DNA of 64,000 nucleotides from an uncultured Eubacteriales bacterium (lineage in GTDB: Bacteria > Bacillota > Clostridia > Oscillospirales > Ruminococcaceae): the NCBI GenBank assembly GCA_900319075.1, contig ONMZ01000003.1:19475-83474 (forward strand). Reading direction: 5' to 3'. The notes beneath the pieces were generated by a model, which was not told the DNA's origin, made no database searches, and worked only from the letters and a program-made list of their open reading frames with translations. The first letter of the stretch is position 1, and each line of letters starts with the position of its first letter. Made by a program: the position numbers and the translations under genes. Shown in pieces: positions 43,549 to 52,941 of this stretch.

Positions 43549-43577
43549 TTGCAATTTCGTTTAAAAAGTGGTATAAT
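43549..43577 (+). promoter_or_regulatory. Possible distal promoter of argG
   Basis: TTGCAA (43549-43554), 17-base spacer, TATAAT (43572-43577), upstream of the repeated operator-like elements. Confidence 0.5.
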
Positions 43578-43618
43578 GTTCACAGGTTTTGGGAGATGTA
43601 CGGATCGTTTGCATTAAA

Positions 43619-43684
43619 ATGTATATTTTTATGTATATTAAACGAGAATATACATAAAAATTGCAAAAATGATGTATATTTTTA
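43619..43684 (+). promoter_or_regulatory. Candidate ArgR operators (three TGTATATTTTTA-type elements)
   Basis: ATGTATATTTTTA occurs at 43619-43631 and exactly again at 43672-43684, and TATACATAAAAA (its inverted near-copy) at 43649-43660. The AT-rich 18-bp half-site style resembles ARG boxes, and the position between the two argG promoters fits repression by an arginine repressor. argR itself is not in the window. Confidence 0.55.
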
Positions 43685-43703
43685 AAAAATATTTGTATAT
43701 CCC

Positions 43704-43731
43704 TTGACAACACAGCACAAAGGTGTATAAT
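43704..43731 (+). promoter_or_regulatory. Proximal promoter of argG
   Basis: TTGACA (43704-43709), 16-base spacer, TATAAT (43726-43731), just after the operator-like repeats. Confidence 0.75.
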
Positions 43732-43810
43732 ATGCTTAACAACATATGATATGCACAGATGTTGTACGCTTGTGCACCTTAACAATAACGAAAGACGGAG
43801 GAAAATAACT

Positions 43811-45040
43811 ATGGCTAAGGAGATCAAAAAAGTAGTTCTGGCATATTCCGGAGGACTGGATACATCTATCATCATCCCGTGGCTCAAAGAGAACTATAAC
43901 AACTGTGAAGTAATTGCTGTTTCAGGCGATGTAGGTCAGGGCACCGAACTTGACGGACTTGAAGAGAAGGCACTTAAAACAGGTGCTTCAAAGCTTTACA
44001 TCGAAGACCTTACAGAAGAGTTCATACAGGATTACGTATTCCCTACTGTACAGGCAGGAGCAGTTTACGAGAACCAGTATCTGCTGGGCACATCTTTTGC
44101 AAGACCTATAATCGCAAAGAGGATAGCTGAGATCGCTATCAAGGAAGGCGCAGATGCTATCTGCCACGGCTGCACGGGAAAGGGCAACGATCAGGTCAGA
44201 TTCGAGCTGGCTATCAAGGCATTCGCTCCTGACATGGAGATAATTGCTCCGTGGAGGATCTGGGACATCAAATCAAGAGATGAAGAGATCGACTATGCCG
44301 AGGCACACAATATTCCTTTGAAAATAAACAGAGAGACCAACTATTCCAAGGATAAGAACCTTTGGCACCTTTCACATGAGGGTCTGGATCTTGAGGATCC
44401 TGCAAACGAGCCCCAGTATGAAAAGCCGGGCTTCCTTGAGCTGGGCGTATCACCCATAATGGCTCCCGACAAGCCTACATATGTAACTATACACTTTGAA
44501 AAGGGTATCCCGACCGCTGTTGACGGAGTAGAGATGAACGGCAAACAGCTGGTATCTAAGCTCAATGAGCTGGGCGGAGCAAACGGCATCGGTCTTGCCG
44601 ATCTGGTTGAAAACAGACTGGTAGGAATGAAGTCAAGAGGCGTTTACGAGACACCAGGCGGTGCTATCCTCTATAAGGCTCACGAGGTGCTGGAAACTAT
44701 CACACTGGACAAGGAAACTGCAAGAGTTAAGCAGTATCTGAGCATAAAGTTTGCAGACATCGTTTACAACGGTCAGTGGTTCACACCTCTGCGTGAGGCT
44801 ATGAGCGCTTTCGTTACAGAAACTCAAAAGACCGTTACAGGTGATGTTAAGCTCAAGCTCTACAAGGGCAACATGATAAACGCAGGCGTTACCTCTCCGT
44901 ACACACTTTACGATGAGGAAGTTGCTACGTTTGATGAGGACAACGTTTATAACCAGGCTGATTCCGCCGGATTTATCAACCTCTTTGGTCTGCCTATCAA
45001 GGTAAGAGCAAAGCTGGAGCAGAAAAGAAAGAACAAGTGA
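43811..45040 (+). CDS. argG: Argininosuccinate synthase
   Basis: 409 aa. Joins citrulline and aspartate with ATP, the next-to-last step of arginine synthesis. The PP-loop is [17 protein letters not shown] at the start; [15 protein letters not shown] is the conserved citrulline/aspartate block. GGAGG precedes ATG 43811 by 8 bases; the longer frame to 43751 begins near the transcription start. First gene of the arginine region, with operator-like repeats before it. Confidence 0.96.
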   Translation: MAKEIKKVVLAYSGGLDTSIIIPWLKENYNNCEVIAVSGDVGQGTELDGLEEKALKTGASKLYIEDLTEEFIQDYVFPTVQAGAVYENQYLLGTSFARPIIAKRIAEIAIKEGADAICHGCTGKGNDQVRFELAIKAFAPDMEIIAPWRIWDIKSRDEEIDYAEAHNIPLKINRETNYSKDKNLWHLSHEGLDLEDPANEPQYEKPGFLELGVSPIMAPDKPTYVTIHFEKGIPTAVDGVEMNGKQLVSKLNELGGANGIGLADLVENRLVGMKSRGVYETPGGAILYKAHEVLETITLDKETARVKQYLSIKFADIVYNGQWFTPLREAMSAFVTETQKTVTGDVKLKLYKGNMINAGVTSPYTLYDEEVATFDEDNVYNQADSAGFINLFGLPIKVRAKLEQKRKNK

Positions 45041-45111
45041 TCCTAAGGCAGATGCCCACACGGGATCAATAAACAAATAGATCATTACTGAATTTTTAAG
45101 GAGGCTTTACC

Positions 45112-45546
45112 ATGTCAGATGTTATAAATACTTTTGAACCCGCAATAGATAAGAAAGTGGAAATATCCTATGATAGTCTTCCAAATTCATCTTTTGAAGA
45201 CGTTAACCTGGGAAGTGCGACCTTTGAAAATGTCAACCTAAAGGAAGCAACTTTCAGCGATGTAAATATGGACAATGCAAAGTTTGACGATGTTAATATG
45301 AGAGGCACGAACTTTACAGACATTTATATGGTCGATTCCAAGTTCCTCGGTGTAAATCTGAGCAATACACGTTTCGGCTGTTCTATAATGAACAATGTCG
45401 AGTTCAAAAACCCGGATCTTAAAAACTCACAGTTCATACACTGCGATCTTTCAAACGTTGAGATCACAGACTGCAAGATCGACGGGCTGAAGATAAACGG
45501 TATCGACATCTGCAAGCTTCTTGAACAACACGAAAAAGAGCAGTAA
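45112..45546 (+). CDS. Pentapeptide-repeat protein
   Basis: 144 aa. From about residue 25 to 130 the sequence follows the A(D/N)Lxx five-residue rhythm (SSFEDVNLGSATFENVNL and so on), which folds as a right-handed quadrilateral beta-helix. The repeats here are F-x-(D/N)-V-N-rich. Function of such cytosolic proteins is mostly unknown; some mimic DNA. AAGGAGGC precedes ATG 45112. It sits between argG and argH, 71 bp after argG, and is probably co-transcribed. Confidence 0.85.
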   Translation: MSDVINTFEPAIDKKVEISYDSLPNSSFEDVNLGSATFENVNLKEATFSDVNMDNAKFDDVNMRGTNFTDIYMVDSKFLGVNLSNTRFGCSIMNNVEFKNPDLKNSQFIHCDLSNVEITDCKIDGLKINGIDICKLLEQHEKEQ

Positions 45547-45607
45547 TGTCCCATAACAGGATGCCCTTTTTGAGAAAAGATATCGGGTTTTCCATTGATA
45601 ATTTCAG

Positions 45608-45653
45608 GGCAGGACAACTCTGTGTATGAGTTGTTTTGCCCGCTCGTTTTTTA
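45608..45653 (+). terminator. Terminator-like hairpin before argH
   Basis: GGGCAGGACAACTC pairs fully (with G-U pairs) to GAGTTGTTTTGCCC over a 7-base loop; TCGTTTTTT follows. It may end the argG transcript or attenuate argH. Confidence 0.6.
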
Positions 45654-45693
45654 AGTGGCACAAAAAAAGAAAAGTAAAAGGACGGTAAGGACA

Positions 45694-47076
45694 ATGTCTC
45701 AGAAAATGTGGGCAGGAAGATTTACAAAAGAGGCGGACGAAAGAGTCAACGACTTCAATTCATCCATAAAATTCGATGCAAGGATGTACAGACAGGATAT
45801 AACCGGGTCGATCGCTCATGCAACAATACTTGGGGAATGCGGGATCATTGAGATGTCAGAAAGCCAGGCTATCGTAAAAGGGTTAAAGGAAATACTCAGC
45901 GATATAGAAACAGGAAAGCTGGGATTTGACCCTAACGCTGAGGATATACATATGTTTGTTGAGGCAGAGCTGACAAAAAGACTTGGTGACACAGGCAAGC
46001 GTCTGCATACCGCAAGGTCAAGGAACGATCAGGTCGCCCTGGACGTGAGGATGACTCTAAAAGACGAAACAAATGAGATCATCGCCCTTCTCAAAAAGCT
46101 CACACAGACAGTAAGCGATATTGCCAAAAAGCACACCCTTACCATTATGCCGGGCTATACCCACCTTCAAAGGGCACAGCCCATAACCTTTGCCCACCAT
46201 CTTATGGCATACGCAAATATGTTCCTAAGAGACCTTGGACGGCTTAAAGATGCCTACGACAGAACCAACTCAATGCCTCTGGGCAGCGGTGCACTTGCCG
46301 GAACAACATACCCCATAGACAGACAAAGGGTATGTGACCTTCTGGGATTTGCCGAGATAACTCAGAATTCTCTGGACGGCGTTTCCGACAGAGATTTCTG
46401 CATCGAGCTTTGCTCTGCCCTTTCCATACTTATGATGCACCTTTCAAGATTCTCCGAGGAGGTTATTTTGTGGTGCTCGTGGGAGTTTAAGTTTATTGAG
46501 CTTGATGATGCCTACGCAACAGGCTCTTCCATAATGCCGCAGAAAAAGAACCCCGATGTGACCGAGCTGATAAGAGGCAAGACAGGCAGGGTCTACGGTG
46601 ATCTTATGACCCTTCTGACAATGATGAAGGGTATCTCCCTTGCGTACGACAAGGATATGCAGGAGGACAAGGAGGCTATCTTTGATGCAATAGACACAGT
46701 CAAGCTTTGCCTTGTAACATTTGATCCTATGCTGGCCACAATGAAGGTCATCCCCGAAAATATGAGAACAGCTGCGGCAAAGGGATTTATCAACGCAACA
46801 GACTGTGCAGACTATCTGGTCAAAAAAGGTATGCCATTCAGAGATGCTTATAAAATAACCGGTACCCTTGTTCACACCTGCATCGAAAAGGGCTGCACGC
46901 TTGAGAGTCTTGACATTGCAGAATATAAAAAGCTATGCGACAAGTTCGACAGCGATGTATTTGATGCTATCAGCCTTGATACCTGTGTTATGCAAAGGAA
47001 AAGTGCGGGAGGTCCGGCACCTGAACGTGTAAAGGAACAGATAGAATATGTTGAAAAAGCCATTGAAAAATACTAA
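45694..47076 (+). CDS. argH: Argininosuccinate lyase
   Basis: 460 aa fumarase/aspartase-superfamily enzyme releasing arginine and fumarate. MWAGRFTKEADERV is the family start; HTARSRNDQVALD, YTHLQRAQP and the signature GSSIMPQKKNPD with the catalytic Ser loop are intact. ATG 45694 follows AAGGA closely; the preceding in-frame region from 45655 is Lys-rich and less likely translated. Its 3' end overlaps the next gene by 29 bases. Confidence 0.96.
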   Translation: MSQKMWAGRFTKEADERVNDFNSSIKFDARMYRQDITGSIAHATILGECGIIEMSESQAIVKGLKEILSDIETGKLGFDPNAEDIHMFVEAELTKRLGDTGKRLHTARSRNDQVALDVRMTLKDETNEIIALLKKLTQTVSDIAKKHTLTIMPGYTHLQRAQPITFAHHLMAYANMFLRDLGRLKDAYDRTNSMPLGSGALAGTTYPIDRQRVCDLLGFAEITQNSLDGVSDRDFCIELCSALSILMMHLSRFSEEVILWCSWEFKFIELDDAYATGSSIMPQKKNPDVTELIRGKTGRVYGDLMTLLTMMKGISLAYDKDMQEDKEAIFDAIDTVKLCLVTFDPMLATMKVIPENMRTAAAKGFINATDCADYLVKKGMPFRDAYKITGTLVHTCIEKGCTLESLDIAEYKKLCDKFDSDVFDAISLDTCVMQRKSAGGPAPERVKEQIEYVEKAIEKY

Positions 47077-47518
47077 GTCCGCAGCAAAGCAGCACCCTAT
47101 CGAAAAGAGACCGGGCTTGTGGTCGGTGCTGTTTGTACTGATATGGGCAGGGATATTCAATCTGCTGTATCTTTTAGCGGATTACATAATACCCTATGGG
47201 CTAACAGTGCTGCTGGGATTTATGGTGGTGTACCCGGTGTGTACATTTGTAATTTGTTTCAAATTCGCAAAGCACAACGGTATAACCCCGGTAATGCCTT
47301 TTGGCATTATCCCCATTATCGTTATGGAATATATCCTTATCCCCTCTGTAAGGGCGATAGTTCCCAACGTTCTGGTGATAACAGGCTTTTGTTTGCTTTT
47401 CGGCAGCGGCATGGGTAACATTTTTGCAGACAGCCGGCAGCTTGAGATTCGCAGAAAGCAAAAGAAAGCCAAAAAGCTTCACGAAGATAAAAAATACAAA
47501 AAGATCCTGGATGATTAG
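47048..47518 (+). CDS. Small membrane protein between argH and argC
   Basis: 156 aa with four TM helices (about 24-45, 48-70, 80-102, 105-125) between a basic N-terminus and a strongly basic C-terminal tail (RRKQKKAKKLHEDKKYKK). No family recognised. It starts 29 bases inside argH and ends 13 bp before argC, so it is part of the arginine transcript. The basic tail could bind RNA or lipid head groups; no function is claimed. Confidence 0.7.
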   Translation: MLKKPLKNTKSAAKQHPIEKRPGLWSVLFVLIWAGIFNLLYLLADYIIPYGLTVLLGFMVVYPVCTFVICFKFAKHNGITPVMPFGIIPIIVMEYILIPSVRAIVPNVLVITGFCLLFGSGMGNIFADSRQLEIRRKQKKAKKLHEDKKYKKILDD

Positions 47519-47531
47519 GAGAGAAAGTAAA

Positions 47532-48479
47532 ATGAAAACCAGAGTTTTTATTGACGGAAAAGAAGGCACAACAGGTCTGAAGATCTTTGAGCGTTTTACA
47601 AAACGTGACGATCTGGAGATACTTCTGATAGATGAAGACAAGCGCAAGGACAGCGCAGAAAGAGCAAAGCTCATCAACAGCTCGGACATAACATTTCTGT
47701 GTCTGCCCGATGCGGCAGCAAGAGAGGCTGTGAGCCTTTGCACAAACCCCGATGTGCGGATAATCGATGCGTCAACGGCGCACAGGACAAATCCCGAATG
47801 GGATTACGGCTTCCCCGAGCTGAGCGAGAGGCACAGAGAGAACATTCGCAATTCAAAGAGAGTTGCGGTGCCCGGCTGCTACGCAAGCGGATTTATCTCA
47901 CTTTGCTATCCGCTGGTACAGGCAGGGGTGCTCCCTGAGGACTACCCTGTTACTGCTCACGCAGTATCGGGCTACAGCGGCGGCGGCAAAAAGATGATAG
48001 CTGCTATTGAAAGTGAAAACAAGACCGAGGAGATGTGCTCCCCAAGGCAGTACGCTCTGGGTCAGACACACAAGCATCTGCCCGAGATGCAGGCGGTATG
48101 CGGACTGAAATATCCGCCCATGTTCAACCCGATAGTTGATGATTACTTTGCGGGAATGGTGGTGACACTTCCGCTTGTAAGCAGATGCCTTACTAAAAAA
48201 TACACCCCTGCGGACATTCACGAGATAATGAGTGCGCACTACGCAGGACAGCACTTTGTAAAGGTGATGGAGCTTGGGGGAAAGGATACTCTGCCGGATG
48301 GTTTCCTGCCTGCGAATACACTTGCAGGAACCAACAATATGCAGATATTCGTTTGCGGAAACGACGAGCAGATACTGCTTTGCTCACGGCTTGACAATCT
48401 TGGAAAGGGTGCAAGCGGTGCGGCAGTGCAGTGCATGAACATTATGCTTGGCATTGACGAGACAACGGGACTGGAATAA
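47532..48479 (+). CDS. argC: N-acetyl-gamma-glutamyl-phosphate reductase (short type 2)
   Basis: 315 aa, the short ArgC type. NADPH-dependent reduction of N-acetylglutamyl phosphate to the semialdehyde. FIDGKEGTTGLKI forms the dinucleotide site, and VPGCYASGF holds the catalytic Cys. AGGAGAGAAAG precedes ATG 47532; the open frame back to 47424 overlaps the previous gene and is not used. Hairpin-rich DNA follows. Confidence 0.93.
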   Translation: MKTRVFIDGKEGTTGLKIFERFTKRDDLEILLIDEDKRKDSAERAKLINSSDITFLCLPDAAAREAVSLCTNPDVRIIDASTAHRTNPEWDYGFPELSERHRENIRNSKRVAVPGCYASGFISLCYPLVQAGVLPEDYPVTAHAVSGYSGGGKKMIAAIESENKTEEMCSPRQYALGQTHKHLPEMQAVCGLKYPPMFNPIVDDYFAGMVVTLPLVSRCLTKKYTPADIHEIMSAHYAGQHFVKVMELGGKDTLPDGFLPANTLAGTNNMQIFVCGNDEQILLCSRLDNLGKGASGAAVQCMNIMLGIDETTGLE

Positions 48480-48498
48480 CAGCATACCCAATGGACTA

Positions 48499-48535
48499 TT
48501 GGGGAGGACCCTTTTGGAAAAGGGTCTCTCCCCAA
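48499..48535. repeat. Hairpin repeat with TTTTGGAAAA centre
   Basis: TTGGGGAG-ACCCTTTT/AAAAGGGT-CTCCCCAA around a GG tip, just after argC. The same architecture recurs after argF at 57101. It lacks a proper U tract; it may be a dispersed palindromic element that also ends or protects transcripts. Confidence 0.7.
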
Positions 48536-48559
48536 ACCCCACCCCTAAAACTTTTATTG

Positions 48560-48600
48560 CTTTTTCGCCATTGAGGTCTTTGACCTCAACAGCGAAAAAG
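48560..48600. repeat. Second long hairpin after argC
   Basis: CTTTTTCGC..TTGAGGTC pairs with GACCTCAA..GCGAAAAAG over a 3-base loop. Function unknown. The rest of the gap to 48752 holds no convincing gene. Confidence 0.65.
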
Positions 48601-48752
48601 TGGTAAGAGTTCAGCATGGAGATTAAGGAAAACCTCTTTCAGAAGGATGCTCCTCTATAAGCTATCAGGCATACAGTTATTCCAAAAAGACTATTGTTTC
48701 GTCAGCATCAAAAATATACTCACAAAGATAACGATCATAGTAGGGAGACAAA

Positions 48753-49196
48753 ATGATAAAATACAGAATAATGGATATATCCGATTACGAACAGGTTTAC
48801 AGGCTGTGGCTTTCCTGTGCGGGTATGGGGCTGAATAATTTAGACGATTCAAAGGACGGAATCAAGAGGTTCCTGGACAGAAATCCCGATACCTGCTTTG
48901 TTGCGCTGGAGCAGGAAAAGATAATCGGCGTGATAATTGCAGGCAACGACGGCAGACGAGGCTACATCTACCACACGGCTGTTGACCCCGAGCAAAGACA
49001 TCGGGGAATTGCGACAAGGCTTGTTAACGAGGCTATGGGTGCGCTGAAGGCGCTGGGTATCAACAAGACGGCGCTGGTCGTTTTTTCAAAGAACGAGGGC
49101 GGAAATGCCTTCTGGGAGAAAAGCGGTTTCACCTTGCGCGAGGATCTGGTTTACAGAAACAAGACGATAACGGAAATGGTCAGGATAGACACTTAA
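48753..49196 (+). CDS. GNAT-family N-acetyltransferase
   Basis: 147 aa. Starts IKYRIMDISDYEQVYRLW; the acetyl-CoA pyrophosphate loop is VDPEQRHRGIATRLV (R/QxxGxG/A motif) and FWEKSGF marks the C-terminal core. It resembles small ribosomal-protein or small-molecule acetyltransferases. RBS AGGGAG precedes ATG 48753. It lies between argC and argJ with a second GNAT 12 bp downstream. N-acetylglutamate synthase activity is possible in principle but the fold alone does not show it, and ArgJ already supplies that. Confidence 0.87.
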   Translation: MIKYRIMDISDYEQVYRLWLSCAGMGLNNLDDSKDGIKRFLDRNPDTCFVALEQEKIIGVIIAGNDGRRGYIYHTAVDPEQRHRGIATRLVNEAMGALKALGINKTALVVFSKNEGGNAFWEKSGFTLREDLVYRNKTITEMVRIDT

Positions 49197-49208
49197 CGGA
49201 GTGATGAT

Positions 49209-49664
49209 GTGAAGATAGTCAGCGGCGATGGGTACACAAATCAGATAACCGAGCTGATAGGCGAATACAACAAGGCGCTTGGACGAGACCTTTCGTTTCA
49301 GGGATTTGACGAGGAGATAAAAGATCTCGCTGTGAAATACTCCTACCCCGAGGGACGCTTGCTGTGCGCAGTGAACGATGACGGAAAGGTCATCGGATGC
49401 GTGGCGTATCACAGGCACGATGACAGGCGCTGCGAGATGAAAAGGCTTTTCGTAAAGCCCCGGTACCGAGAGCTTCACGCCGGCAGGCAGCTTATTGAGG
49501 CGATAATCGAGGCGGCTGAAAAAGACGGCTTTGAGGAAATGGTGCTTGACACTATTACGCCTTTGCAAAGTGCGATACACCTATACAAAAAGTTCGGGTT
49601 TGAACAGTGCGAGCCGTACTATGACAATCCCATGAGTGATGTGGTCTACATGAAAAAATTCTGA
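49209..49664 (+). CDS. GNAT-family N-acetyltransferase
   Basis: 151 aa. Acetyl-CoA loop FVKPRYRELHAGRQLIEAI with the central Arg and Gly; MVLDTITPLQSAIHLYKKFG is the C-terminal core and resembles amino-acid acetyltransferases. Start GTG 49209, preceded by GGAG. Not a close duplicate of the preceding GNAT: motif residues and length differ. Substrate unknown. Confidence 0.85.
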   Translation: MKIVSGDGYTNQITELIGEYNKALGRDLSFQGFDEEIKDLAVKYSYPEGRLLCAVNDDGKVIGCVAYHRHDDRRCEMKRLFVKPRYRELHAGRQLIEAIIEAAEKDGFEEMVLDTITPLQSAIHLYKKFGFEQCEPYYDNPMSDVVYMKKF

Positions 49665-49687
49665 GATAACAAAAAAGGTGACAAAAA

Positions 49688-51178
49688 ATGAAAAGACGAC
49701 TTATGGCAGCGGTTATGTGCGTATGTATGCTGTTTGCATCGTGCGGTGAGTCTGAAAAGGGCGTCGGCGAGGGTGATGTATCATTCTCGCAGCAAAGTGA
49801 GAGCATTACCTCAAGCAGACAGGCAAGCGAGGGTGAGGCGGCTGACAGCGACGGTCGGCAGGTACTGACGCTGGATATAAACAACGATAAAAAGCCCGAG
49901 CTTACAAAGGTGGAGCTTTCGGGAAAGTGCAGCGGCGACATAGAGCGCAAGGCATCACTTTCGGAAAGCATGCACGTTCTTCACAACCGCGTGGTGGGGC
50001 TTATCGGCTCGCCGATAGAGGTGAAATATGACGGCGTTGACGATGGACAGATAGCTTTTTACTACAATAAAAGCGAGCTGCGCGGAGTTCCTGAAAAAAA
50101 TCTGGTGCTGCTTTACTGCACAGCACCCAACGAGCCGTACAACACGGTGACGAGTGCAAAGCTTGACACGCAAAAGTGTGTGGTCTCGGCAGCGGTGCAG
50201 GGCAAGGGTGTTTATCTGCTTGCTGATGCGTACCAGTGGTACGGCGCATGGGGTGAGGACGTTTCAGAGTATGCGTATAAAAGAGATATGACAAGCTACA
50301 AGACCGACTGGGAGAGAGAGTTCGACACGGGCAGCATCATGAAGCTTGCGGACAAGGATTGGGCGCAGAAAAATGCTCCCGATTTCCACGTTTCCACGGC
50401 GCAGCAGCTGGCATCTGTTGTTTACTATGTGAACGGGCTGAACCCCACCTACAAAAATGTCAGCGTAACGCTTGAAAATGACATTGACCTGACAGGCTAC
50501 GACTGGAGACCAATGGGCTGGAGCCACGCAAGCAATCACGCTTTCTGCGGAACGGTCAACGGTCAGGGTCACTATATAAAGGGTATGAAGATAAAGCTCG
50601 GCTACGAACCGTGCGGATTTATAGGCTATGGCTGGGATGCGGTCGTTCATGACATTAGCTTTATAAATGCTGATGTTACCGGCACGCACAGCACAGGCAT
50701 CGCAGGCGGCGAGATATACTCTTCAAGCGTATGGAGTAACGTGTATGTACAAGGCAAGGTATCGGGCGGCGGAAAAGACTACGGCGCAATAATCGGCAGA
50801 GAAGGCAGTATCAGTTTTAAGGGCTGCTCGGCGGATGTGACTGTCGGCGGCGAGCCGTTCAAGTATTTCTCGTACAAGAAGAAACAAGAGGCTGAAACGC
50901 CTGTGGTGGAGACTTTCCACCTTACTCTCAATAAGGATATGTCTATTACCCGTGATGACCACGAAGGTTTCCGCAATCTTGGCTGGATCATAGAAAAAGA
51001 CGGTGTACAAATACTTGATCGAAGTGCAACAGCCCCGTTCACTAACGCCCCTGAACTTACCCTGTCAACGGATGTTCAGTGGTTTAAAGGAAGTGAAGGA
51101 AAGTTCAGGATATACCTTACCGCATCCGGCGAAAACGGCCGTGTTCGTGTAAGCAATGTAATAGAGTACACAAATTAG
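49688..51178 (+). CDS. Large lipoprotein with GLUG-like beta-helix region
   Basis: 496 aa. Lipobox LFASC (Cys about residue 19) and an acidic Ser-rich spacer. A FVS-type domain follows, then a central region with VNGQGHYIKGMKIKLGYEPC and GFIGYGWDAVVHDISFINAD, which resembles GLUG/beta-helix repeats of surface proteins, then a C-terminal immunoglobulin-like domain with VQWFKGSEGKFRIYLTASG. It is exported and lipid-anchored. A degraded copy of its last domain follows at 51343. It sits inside the arginine region and has no known tie to it. Confidence 0.8.
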   Translation: MKRRLMAAVMCVCMLFASCGESEKGVGEGDVSFSQQSESITSSRQASEGEAADSDGRQVLTLDINNDKKPELTKVELSGKCSGDIERKASLSESMHVLHNRVVGLIGSPIEVKYDGVDDGQIAFYYNKSELRGVPEKNLVLLYCTAPNEPYNTVTSAKLDTQKCVVSAAVQGKGVYLLADAYQWYGAWGEDVSEYAYKRDMTSYKTDWEREFDTGSIMKLADKDWAQKNAPDFHVSTAQQLASVVYYVNGLNPTYKNVSVTLENDIDLTGYDWRPMGWSHASNHAFCGTVNGQGHYIKGMKIKLGYEPCGFIGYGWDAVVHDISFINADVTGTHSTGIAGGEIYSSSVWSNVYVQGKVSGGGKDYGAIIGREGSISFKGCSADVTVGGEPFKYFSYKKKQEAETPVVETFHLTLNKDMSITRDDHEGFRNLGWIIEKDGVQILDRSATAPFTNAPELTLSTDVQWFKGSEGKFRIYLTASGENGRVRVSNVIEYTN

Positions 51179-51342
51179 TTCTGACTGAAACAAGAACCCG
51201 GTAACAGAGTAACAGGTAGATATAAAAAAGACACAAGTATACCACACAATTATAGAGGAAAGGACAAATGATATAATACAGACTGATGAGGGCATCTGAC
51301 CATGATACGCCGCACCGGGTCTGGCGCAGCACGGGTCAGTAA

Positions 51343-51573
51343 ACTAACGGTGCTGTATGCGTTGATGACAGCTTTGATGGGCTGCGCTGGCACGTTGAGC
51401 TTGACGGAGTGGAGATACTCGAACGCAGTGCTGAAGATGAGCTGACGCTTGAAACGCAGTATCAGTGGCGAAAAGGAAGCGAGGGAATACACAAGGTTTA
51501 CCTTATAGCGTCCGGTGAGAACGGCTATGTGCGTGTGAGCAACATTATTGAATACGTGGGAACACAACCATAA
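51343..51573 (+). pseudogene. Remnant: duplicated C-terminal domain of the preceding lipoprotein
   Basis: Open frame without a usable start (a stop at 51340 precedes it), 76 codons ending at TAA 51571. Its translation shares KGSEG, ASGENG, VRVSN and IEY in the same order and spacing as the lipoprotein's C-terminal domain, with WHVELDGVEILERSA aligned to WIIEKDGVQILDRSA. It is a decayed tandem copy lacking signal peptide and upstream domains. DNA at 51179-51342 shows no clear further homology. Confidence 0.82.
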
Positions 51574-51594
51574 ATATATTGAGGTGTTTTTAAT

Positions 51595-52887
51595 ATGAGC
51601 AAGCAAATAACTATGGAGAAATTTGAGGGCTTTGAATACATTGAGGGCGGTGTTTGTGCGCCCCAGGGCTTTAAGGCGAACGGTCTTTACTGCGGTATAA
51701 AGGATCCCCATGCAGCAGCCGACGGCAACGAAAGCCCCATAAGTCAGACGAAAAACGATCTGTGCCTTGTGGTGAGCGACAAAATGTGCAATACTGCGGC
51801 GGTGTTTACGCAAAACAAGGTCAAAGGCGCACCTGTTACCATTTCGCAGAAAAACCTTGCGGCGACCGGCGGCAGGGCACAGGCGTTCATTCTCAACTCA
51901 AAAAACGCCAACACCTGCAACGCCGACGGAGAGCAGAAGGCTTACAGAATGTGCGAGCTGGTGGCTGAGCGCATGAACATAAAGCCCGAAGAGGTGCTTG
52001 TGGCACAGACAGGCGTTATCGGACAGATCTTCCCCATAAAGCCTGTGGAAAGAAAGATAGATGAGCTTTTTGCGAGACTTGCATACGACAGGAACATCGA
52101 GGCTGCTACGGCTATAATGACTACCGATACAGTCAAGAAAGAGGTAGCAGTCGAATTTGAGCTTAATGGCAAAAAGTGCCGTGTGGGCGCAATGGGCAAG
52201 GGCAGCGGAATGATACACCCCAATATGGCAACAACGCTCAACGTTGTGACCACCGACTGTGCGATCTCATCAGAAATGCTCAAAAAAGCCCTGAGCGAAA
52301 ACGTGAAGATAACCTATAACTGTCTGTCGGTGGACGGCGACCAGTCTACAAACGACACGCTGGCTGTTATGGCAAACGGACTTGCAGGCAACGCTGAGAT
52401 AACCGCCGAGGGCGAGGATTTTGAGATCTTCAAAAAAGCACTTTACATTGTTATGATGAATATAACCAAGATGCTTGCAAAGGACGGCGAAGGGGCAACA
52501 AAGCTTCTGGAATGCTGTGTCAGCGGAGCGAAGGACACGGACACGGCTATCATTATTGCAAAGAGCGTTATCTGCTCTCCCCTTTTCAAGTGCGCTATGT
52601 TCGGCGCAGATGCAAACTGGGGACGTGTGCTTTGTGCAATAGGCTATGCCGATGCGGAATTTGATATTAAAAAAGTCGATGTAAAGCTTGCCTCAAAAGC
52701 GGGAGAGGTACACGTTTGCGAAAACGGTGCAGGCGTTGAGTTCTCCGAGGAGATCGCTAAAAAGGTATTGCTTGAAGACGAGATCCGGATAATAGTCAGC
52801 ATAGGCGACGGACAGGGCAAGGCTACTGCTTACGGGTGCGATCTTACTTACGATTACGTCAAGATAAACGGAGATTACAGAAGCTGA
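51595..52887 (+). CDS. argJ: Bifunctional ornithine acetyltransferase / N-acetylglutamate synthase
   Basis: 430 aa Ntn-type protein that self-cleaves before Thr in GSGMIHPNMATTL to form alpha and beta chains. It moves acetyl from N-acetylornithine to glutamate, making the pathway cyclic; many members also use acetyl-CoA. GAGGTG precedes ATG 51595. Other blocks: VFTQNKVKGAPV, AFILNSKNANTCN, FGADANWGRVLC. Placed before a membrane protein gene and argB. Confidence 0.96.
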   Translation: MSKQITMEKFEGFEYIEGGVCAPQGFKANGLYCGIKDPHAAADGNESPISQTKNDLCLVVSDKMCNTAAVFTQNKVKGAPVTISQKNLAATGGRAQAFILNSKNANTCNADGEQKAYRMCELVAERMNIKPEEVLVAQTGVIGQIFPIKPVERKIDELFARLAYDRNIEAATAIMTTDTVKKEVAVEFELNGKKCRVGAMGKGSGMIHPNMATTLNVVTTDCAISSEMLKKALSENVKITYNCLSVDGDQSTNDTLAVMANGLAGNAEITAEGEDFEIFKKALYIVMMNITKMLAKDGEGATKLLECCVSGAKDTDTAIIIAKSVICSPLFKCAMFGADANWGRVLCAIGYADAEFDIKKVDVKLASKAGEVHVCENGAGVEFSEEIAKKVLLEDEIRIIVSIGDGQGKATAYGCDLTYDYVKINGDYRS

Positions 52888-52941
52888 CAACATAAATAGT
52901 ACATAACACGAACAAAAGAGTGACTAACGGGGAGAAAATTT

